Assembly (NCBI RefSeq): GCF_018991925.1 | Contig: NW_024742338.1 | Coordinates: 5,200,769 to 5,264,768, forward strand | Direction: 5' to 3' | Source of the DNA: Homarus americanus | Lineage: Eukaryota; Arthropoda; Malacostraca; Decapoda; Nephropidae | Length of the DNA: 64,000 bases | Translations under genes and position numbers: made by a program | The notes under the pieces: model-generated | Databases searched by the model: none | Told to the model about the DNA's origin: nothing | What the model saw: only the letters and a program-made list of their open reading frames with translations | In this document: piece by piece, positions 59,655 through 64,000 of the stretch | How positions within the stretch are numbered: the first letter of the stretch is position 1 | How the letters are laid out: each line of letters opens with the position of its first letter

Positions 59655-59832
59655 CGGAGGGGGCTAGTTTATTGGGCACCCCCTTACATCCTGTGCACGG
59701 TGAAGCGCTGAAGCGTTTACAGTGCCCAGCTGGGAAGCATGCGGAATTCATGCTTGCCTTTATGACTCATGCATTAAGGGCGTGGAAGCCTGAAGGGTCA
59801 TGGATTTTGTCAGCAAGTTACATAAAGTGACA
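59655..59832 (-). mobile_element. Free-standing copy of the SINE 3' module
   Basis: ATTGGGCACCCCCTTACATC, GAAGCGTTTACAGTGCCCAG, AAGCATG and GCTTGCCTTTATGACTCATG match, in reverse, the 3' half of the SINE at 55956-56351. The tRNA-like head is absent, so this may be the source LINE tail or a 5'-truncated SINE. Confidence 0.65.
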
Positions 59833-60004
59833 GAATGATGAGTGTGTGGAGGGGGGGGGGGGATTCCCGGTACATTTCATCTGTTTATAGCAAAGCGTGG
59901 CAGGTCCCTAATAATGTCAAGTGCCAGGCCAGTGACTAGGAGGAGGGATATCTGGTCAGGGAGGGAAGACGTGTTGGTAACGGCTGGGGACCTGTAGGAG
60001 GAGG

Positions 60005-61764
60005 TCATAGGGCAAGTGAGGATGTAGTGACGGAGGGTGTGAGAGTCGGGTTGGCCACAAAGTTTACAAACAGTGCGGCCTGGCTCAGGGTTGCCAATGT
60101 ACTCTCATAGGTAGTGCGGGCAGACTCCGGGGCCACCAGGCGTGGGGTCGCCCTCCGTTTTCCCCTCCTCCCCCCACCCGTAGGTGGTCTGGGTTGTGAG
60201 GGTCGTCCAGGAGCTTGTCCCAAACCTTCTTCCCTAGGCAATGGAACCTGACGTTGAGGGACTGTTTTATTTCTTGGGTGGATGGTTTCCACTGTCTCCT
60301 GGTAGGGTGGCGCTTGGCCACTGGCTGACCTCAAACACTTGTTTTGGAAGCTCTGTAGTTGTTGTAGTCTAATCTTCCCGAGTGTGACGAATGGTACAGT
60401 ATATGTGGGACTCCAACACAGGCCTTACCAGCGCCTTGTACAGGTGAACTTGTATCTTCTCGGGCATCAGTTTAAAACGTTTTAATTTGGCTGCGACGAC
60501 TTTGGTTTTATTTAGTTTGTCTTTCACGTGGGAAATGATGCCTGTCCGAGATATGATGAGGCCGAGCAACCTGCCTTGTTTCGAGTACTCAATCTCTTCG
60601 TCGTCGATCATCAATGGCGCCGTCTTGAATTTGGCTATGGGTATGACCTCGAATTTCGTTTTGTTTGTTTTTATTGTCCATTTATTTTCATACTTCGAGA
60701 TACCCTATACTGCCCGAGCAGTGAGTCGCGCCATCCTTGCCGTGGACCTTCTTGGGCAGGTGACGATCTGTGTTACATCGTCGGCATACATGACGTACTC
60801 GCTGCCGACGATTGGGGGTGGCAGGTCAGCCGTGTAGAGTGTGTAGAGGGTTGGTGAGAGACAAGAGCCCTGAGGCACGCCGCTCGAGAGTGAGAATTCT
60901 TCTCCAAAATGTTCTTGCATCTTGATTTTGGCTCTGCGGTCCGTAATGAAGTTGCACAGCAGGAGCGTCAGGTTTTCGGGTAGCCCCAGTTGTATGATCT
61001 TATACTGCAGCCCCGCGTCCCAAACATTGTCAAACGCCTTGCTGACGTCCCTCAGTACTACGTTGTACTGCAGGCGGCCAGTCATGGCGTTGGCGATCTG
61101 CTCGTAGGCCTGGGCTATGGCGATGGATGTGCCTCAGTACTGGCGGAAGCCGAATTGGCTGGGATTATGCACGTCTTCGTACAGGTACCTCTAGCAGCGA
61201 TATTGGTCGAAAGTTTTCGACTTTGTTTGGAGGCTTCCCTGCTTTTCGTATGAGGCCAATAATGGCGATTTTGAACATCTTAGGGAAGTATCCAGAGGCG
61301 AGGCAGGCGTTGCATATATGAGCAAGCCTCTCTATCATGTTGTCGGGGAGTTGAGCCAGGATCTTCTTGTTAATGTGGCTTTATCCAGGTGATTTGTTTT
61401 TAAACCCGTTTATGATCGCTGACACATCTGCAGGAACTATGCGCTCCGTCAGATAGCTTTCGTCCACCAGTCTAGTGAAGTCAGTCCGTGGGAGCGGCTG
61501 GAGTAGGTGCTGATGGTCCTGCAACTGACCTAAAATGTCCTCCTCAAACTCCCTATCGAAGCCCTCGTTCTCCTGTTCACTAATGGTAAAGATCTTCCGT
61601 AAATATCGCCTATGTAATTGTTCTTGGTGTTCCTCCTTGAATATTTTCACGTTGTTTTGGTCGAGCAGGTAAGGGACCGTGCTAGAGGTAGAACCCATCA
61701 GTCGTTTGATCCCTTTCCAGAAGGCAGCAGAATCCCGGTAATTGTTGGCTGCCTCCCACACCAA
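60005..61764 (-). pseudogene. Jockey-like reverse transcriptase, frameshifted
   Basis: From the 5' side: linker AFWKGIKRLMGSTSS and IINGFKNKSPG (61381-61764); fingers FKIAIIGLIRKAGK with NFRPIS (about 61200-61280, other frame); palm LRDVSKAFDNVWDAGLQYKI, SGVPQGSCLSPTLYTLYTAD and YVMYADDVTQIV (60705-61085), containing the catalytic DVSKAFD and YADD boxes; thumb YSKQGRLLGLIISRTGIISH and KIQVHLYKALVRPVLE (60369-60614); C-terminal NVRFHCLGKKVWDKLLDD, PHNPDHLRV (60180-60270). Frame changes near 61190, 60690 and 60270 and a stop disable it. The enzyme would reverse-transcribe LINE RNA at the nicked target. Confidence 0.8.
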
Positions 61765-62681
61765 GGCGGATCACTTTTGTTCATGTAGACGTTTGCTCTC
61801 GTGCTGGATGTCCGTCTGTAGCTCTTGGTACCGGTCTCTCAGCTCTTGCGTCCACCGCGGATACTGGCTAGCTGTCTCACGTGATCGTACTGGACACTGA
61901 GCTGCCTGAGCTGGTGACTAGTGTGAGGGTGGGGACGGGTCCTGTGAGTGGTGGTCGGGATGTTGTTGTCCATCTCCGTGTTCACATCCGTGTACCATTG
62001 ATCGACCGCGTCGTCGATGTCATTGGGGCTGGCTTCTTCCAGGTTTCTCCCCTGCTTGAGACTGAGAGACTCCTTGAAGGAGTCCCAGTTTGCCCGTTTG
62101 AGGTTTGACCTGATGTTGGCGGGGGATCATAATGGGATTGGATGAGAGCGTCACGACGACTGGCAGGTGATCGCTGGTACTGATGGGTCCGACGGTAACG
62201 TGCCTGTTCAGGACGGCCTCGTTGTTAGAGAGGATTATGTTGGGTGTTGTGGCACTGGCACGTCTGATCAATGACGGGAAATCTGGCCCGAGGTGTTGCA
62301 GTTTTCCCCTTCTGATGTTGTCATACAGAGCCACACCGACGTTGTTCTCATTACCGTGTCCGAGTATGGCGTGGCGCGCATTTAAGTCCTCTATGATGTA
62401 AATTGGTTTTCTGTGGCGTAGCAACTGGTTGAGGTCTTGTTCGGGTAAGTAAGGTCGTCTGGGAGGTAGGTACATTGTGCATATGATAACAGGTCCCCTA
62501 GTTGTCTCCACCTGTACTCCTAAAACTGAATCCTCGAAGTCTGGCAACACTCTGTGACTCAGCCGTGACCTGATGGCCACAGCGACACCATCGTTCAGCT
62601 CACCCGTCATGTTCCTCTGGTATAAAGTGTAGCCAAAAAATTTCAGCTTACTTTCGTCCTTTATGCCAGTACTGTTTAACA

Positions 62682-63418
62682 CAGGGGTTCTCAACCAGGG
62701 GGGAATTCCCTCCAGGGGGAGAATTCAGGTTTTCAGGGGGGGAAAACTGATTCGGGAGCAAGAGATATGTTCGATGAGAAATCAATCACAGAATTTTGGC
62801 CCTTGATGTGCGATTCCTACCCAAAAGTGGCAGAAAGAGCTATCCGTGCATTGCTTCCGTTTGTGTCGACATATCTTTGTGAGTCAGGCTTTTAAACTCT
62901 GTTGCAAATTAAAACGAAGCAACGTAGTAGATTAGAGGTAGAAAAATGACCTGCGTTGTGCCCTTTCAAGCACTCCTCCGCGTATCCCAGAATTGGCGAA
63001 GAAAAAACAATCACAGGTTTCTCATTGACTGTAATCTTCATCCGAATAAAATTAATTATAAATTTACAATATCCTGGTATTCTATTGAACTTTTTGTTTA
63101 TTGCATTATGCTTCAGTTTGGTCTGTTAAGTAATTCATTATAAATAAAAAAAAAACTATTTTACTTTTATTCAAGTTTTATAAATCCATCAACATTTTCA
63201 ATTGGCATTTAATTTGTAAAACTCCACTATAAAAATAATCCATGCAAAATTGTAAATGTATATGTACTAATATGGAAAAAATAAAGGATTTTCAGTATTA
63301 TATGCATATTATTTGGAATGCGCTTTTTGAGGCAGACAATCTTGGAAAGGAGGGGGGGAATGACATTCTGACATATGGTGAAAGGGGTGCATGGGGCAAA
63401 CAAGGTTGAGAACCACTG
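62682..63418 (+). mobile_element. hAT element, internally deleted, with exact 8-bp target duplication
   Basis: The ends CAGGGGTTCTCAACCAGG and GGTTGAGAACCACTG are inverted repeats, and GTTTAACA occurs on both sides (62674-62681, 63419-63426). The interior keeps a plus-strand remnant of the transposase C-terminal dimerisation region: EKSITEFWPLMCDSYPKVAE, then LLPFVSTYLCESGF, a stop, LLQIKTKQRSRLEVEK. This is the conserved end of hAT (ZBED/SCAND3-like) transposases. The catalytic core is deleted. Confidence 0.92.
62760..63030 (+). pseudogene. hAT transposase C-terminal dimerisation domain remnant
   Basis: Contains the hallmark PFVSTYLCESGF motif followed by TLLQIKTKQRSRLEVE; a stop codon (TAA at 62893) replaces the Ser usually following GF, and later frames shift. 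Only the last ~80 residues remain. It identifies the insertion as an hAT of the animal ZBED-related group. Confidence 0.7.
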
Positions 63419-63676
63419 GTTTAACAGAATAATGTCTGGGTCTAATTGATAGTATAAGTTAGACAGTTCGTTACGTCTATTAAGAGACCAGTATAGGACA
63501 TTATGTTGGACAATTTTCATCCTGCTAACGACTGCCATTTCGGAGACTGTAGTTTGGGGCGTCGCTTGAAGTGTTGCTTGACTTCTGCCATTTCTAGGGG
63601 GACGGAACTTCTTAGCAGAACCTTCGGACATCTGCTTGTCAGTTAATGGCGGGCCCTCGAACTTCTCGTCACCCAT

Positions 63677-63877
63677 CTACAGGAAGGTGTTCAGGTCCTG
63701 GGCCTGCTTGTCGAAGTAATCTACTGACGCTGTGGAATAAGTCGCCATCAACTGGTCGCAACCATTGACTGTGGTTGCAGTCCGATGGTCACTGTCGTCG
63801 CTGGGAGTACATGTATTGGGGTCACGGAGATTTACGGTGTCGTTGGAGCTGTAATCCCAGGGGGACTGATCGGCCAC
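63677..63877 (-). other. Short frame directly upstream of the LINE ORF2
   Basis: The minus-strand frame (ADQSPWDYSSNDTVNLRD onward) ends with TAG at 63677-63679, immediately followed by the ATG of the next frame at 63676, in the same reading frame. It has no ATG at its start (GTG at 63877) but contains an internal Met. It may be 5' leader or the end of ORF1. No domain recognised. Confidence 0.4.
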
Positions 63878-63886
63878 GTCTTAATA

Positions 63887-64000
63887 CTGATCCATCGCAA
63901 TATATATGTTCAGTGTTTCGCCGGGTAAAATTATTTATTTTCTCTTAAAAGACATTTCGTAAATAACTGGGATGCCAATCATCCTTTTTCCCCCTCAAGC
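63887..64000. other. Window end, no feature seen
   Basis: About 110 AT-rich bases without recognised features; the LINE may extend further in this direction. Confidence 0.4.

Larger units (their letters stand above)
62020..63676 (-). pseudogene. Jockey-like ORF2 start and EEP endonuclease, split by hAT insertion
   Basis: ATG at 63676 starts MGDEKFEGPPLTDKQ, followed by MKIVQHNVLYWSLNRRNEL and LDPDIILLN, the first strand of an apurinic-type endonuclease with the catalytic N of QHN. The hAT element (62682-63418 plus one 8-bp duplication) interrupts here. On the other side the domain resumes in TGIKDESKLKFFGY, DGVAVAIRSRL, PVIICTMYLPPRR, EDLNARHAILGHGN (GDxN position read as EDLN) and SDHLPVVVTL (final SDH catalytic box). 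Apart from the insertion, the frame is open to 62020. The domain nicks target DNA. Confidence 0.82.
59863..63886 (-). mobile_element. Jockey-like LINE, nearly full length, minus strand
   Basis: On the minus strand: a short upstream frame (63877-63677), the ORF2 endonuclease (63676-62020, split by a hAT element), linker and reverse transcriptase (61764-60005), and a 3' UTR ending at a C-run (G12 in plus, 59851-59862). No RNase H domain was seen, which fits the Jockey clade. Several frameshifts exist but motifs are well preserved. Confidence 0.78.

Overview
The window looks like an intergenic, transposon-dominated stretch of an animal genome, most likely a decapod crustacean (crayfish or crab). 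This is inferred from very long TA microsatellites, many Tigger/pogo elements with TIRs such as CAGTGGTCCCTCGGTTAACG, LINEs whose 3' tails read TTCTTATGTTCTTATG, and a tRNA-derived SINE carrying the body motif CACCTAGCAGTAAA. I found no conventional host gene. The only long intact reading frame of normal composition is a 634-aa Tigger transposase (19955-21859).

Layout. 1-3.2 kb: a truncated Tigger-type end, then five copies of a tRNA-derived SINE in mirrored pairs whose tails run into (TA)n or (TATG)n tracts. 3.4-14.6 kb: a dense set of TA-flanked Tigger-like elements, including a nest several levels deep (5446-9260 holds 6083-9029, which holds 6341-7175 and a hAT MITE at 8164-8395), and a second nest (9527-10390 holds 9897-10248). 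15.2-16.0 kb: a 19-bp minisatellite. 17.5-22.3 kb: one long TA microsatellite region split by a non-autonomous element (17610-19214) and its autonomous relative (19573-22213) in opposite orientations. 22.3-33 kb: CR1-like LINE pieces on both strands plus two minisatellites whose monomers resemble a nearby LINE fragment. 33.6-35.7 kb: a Penelope-like element with a GIY-YIG endonuclease and hammerhead-ribozyme-like terminal repeats, ending at a 100-N gap.

35.8-52.8 kb: a roughly 17-kb tandem array of a 21-bp unit. Because 21 is a multiple of three, four of the six frames stay open for long stretches, but this is satellite DNA and not protein coding. It has higher-order structure: a recurrent 39-bp variant, a 252-bp (12-mer) repeat, and an apparently identical ~1.18-kb segment present twice 8.15 kb apart. 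52.8-64 kb: LINE reverse transcriptase and RNase H remnants, a TAA-flanked (PIF/Harbinger-like) element split by a SINE, a 53-bp near-perfect palindrome, and a nearly full-length Jockey-like LINE on the minus strand broken by a hAT element with perfect 8-bp target duplications.

The genes present are all selfish-element genes: Tigger transposase acting on the surrounding TIR elements, LINE ORF1/ORF2 machinery that could once mobilise SINE-like tails, and the Penelope reverse transcriptase/endonuclease. Family assignments come from motifs read by eye and were not checked against databases. Element boundaries supported by TIR plus target duplication are firm; LINE 5' limits are approximate.
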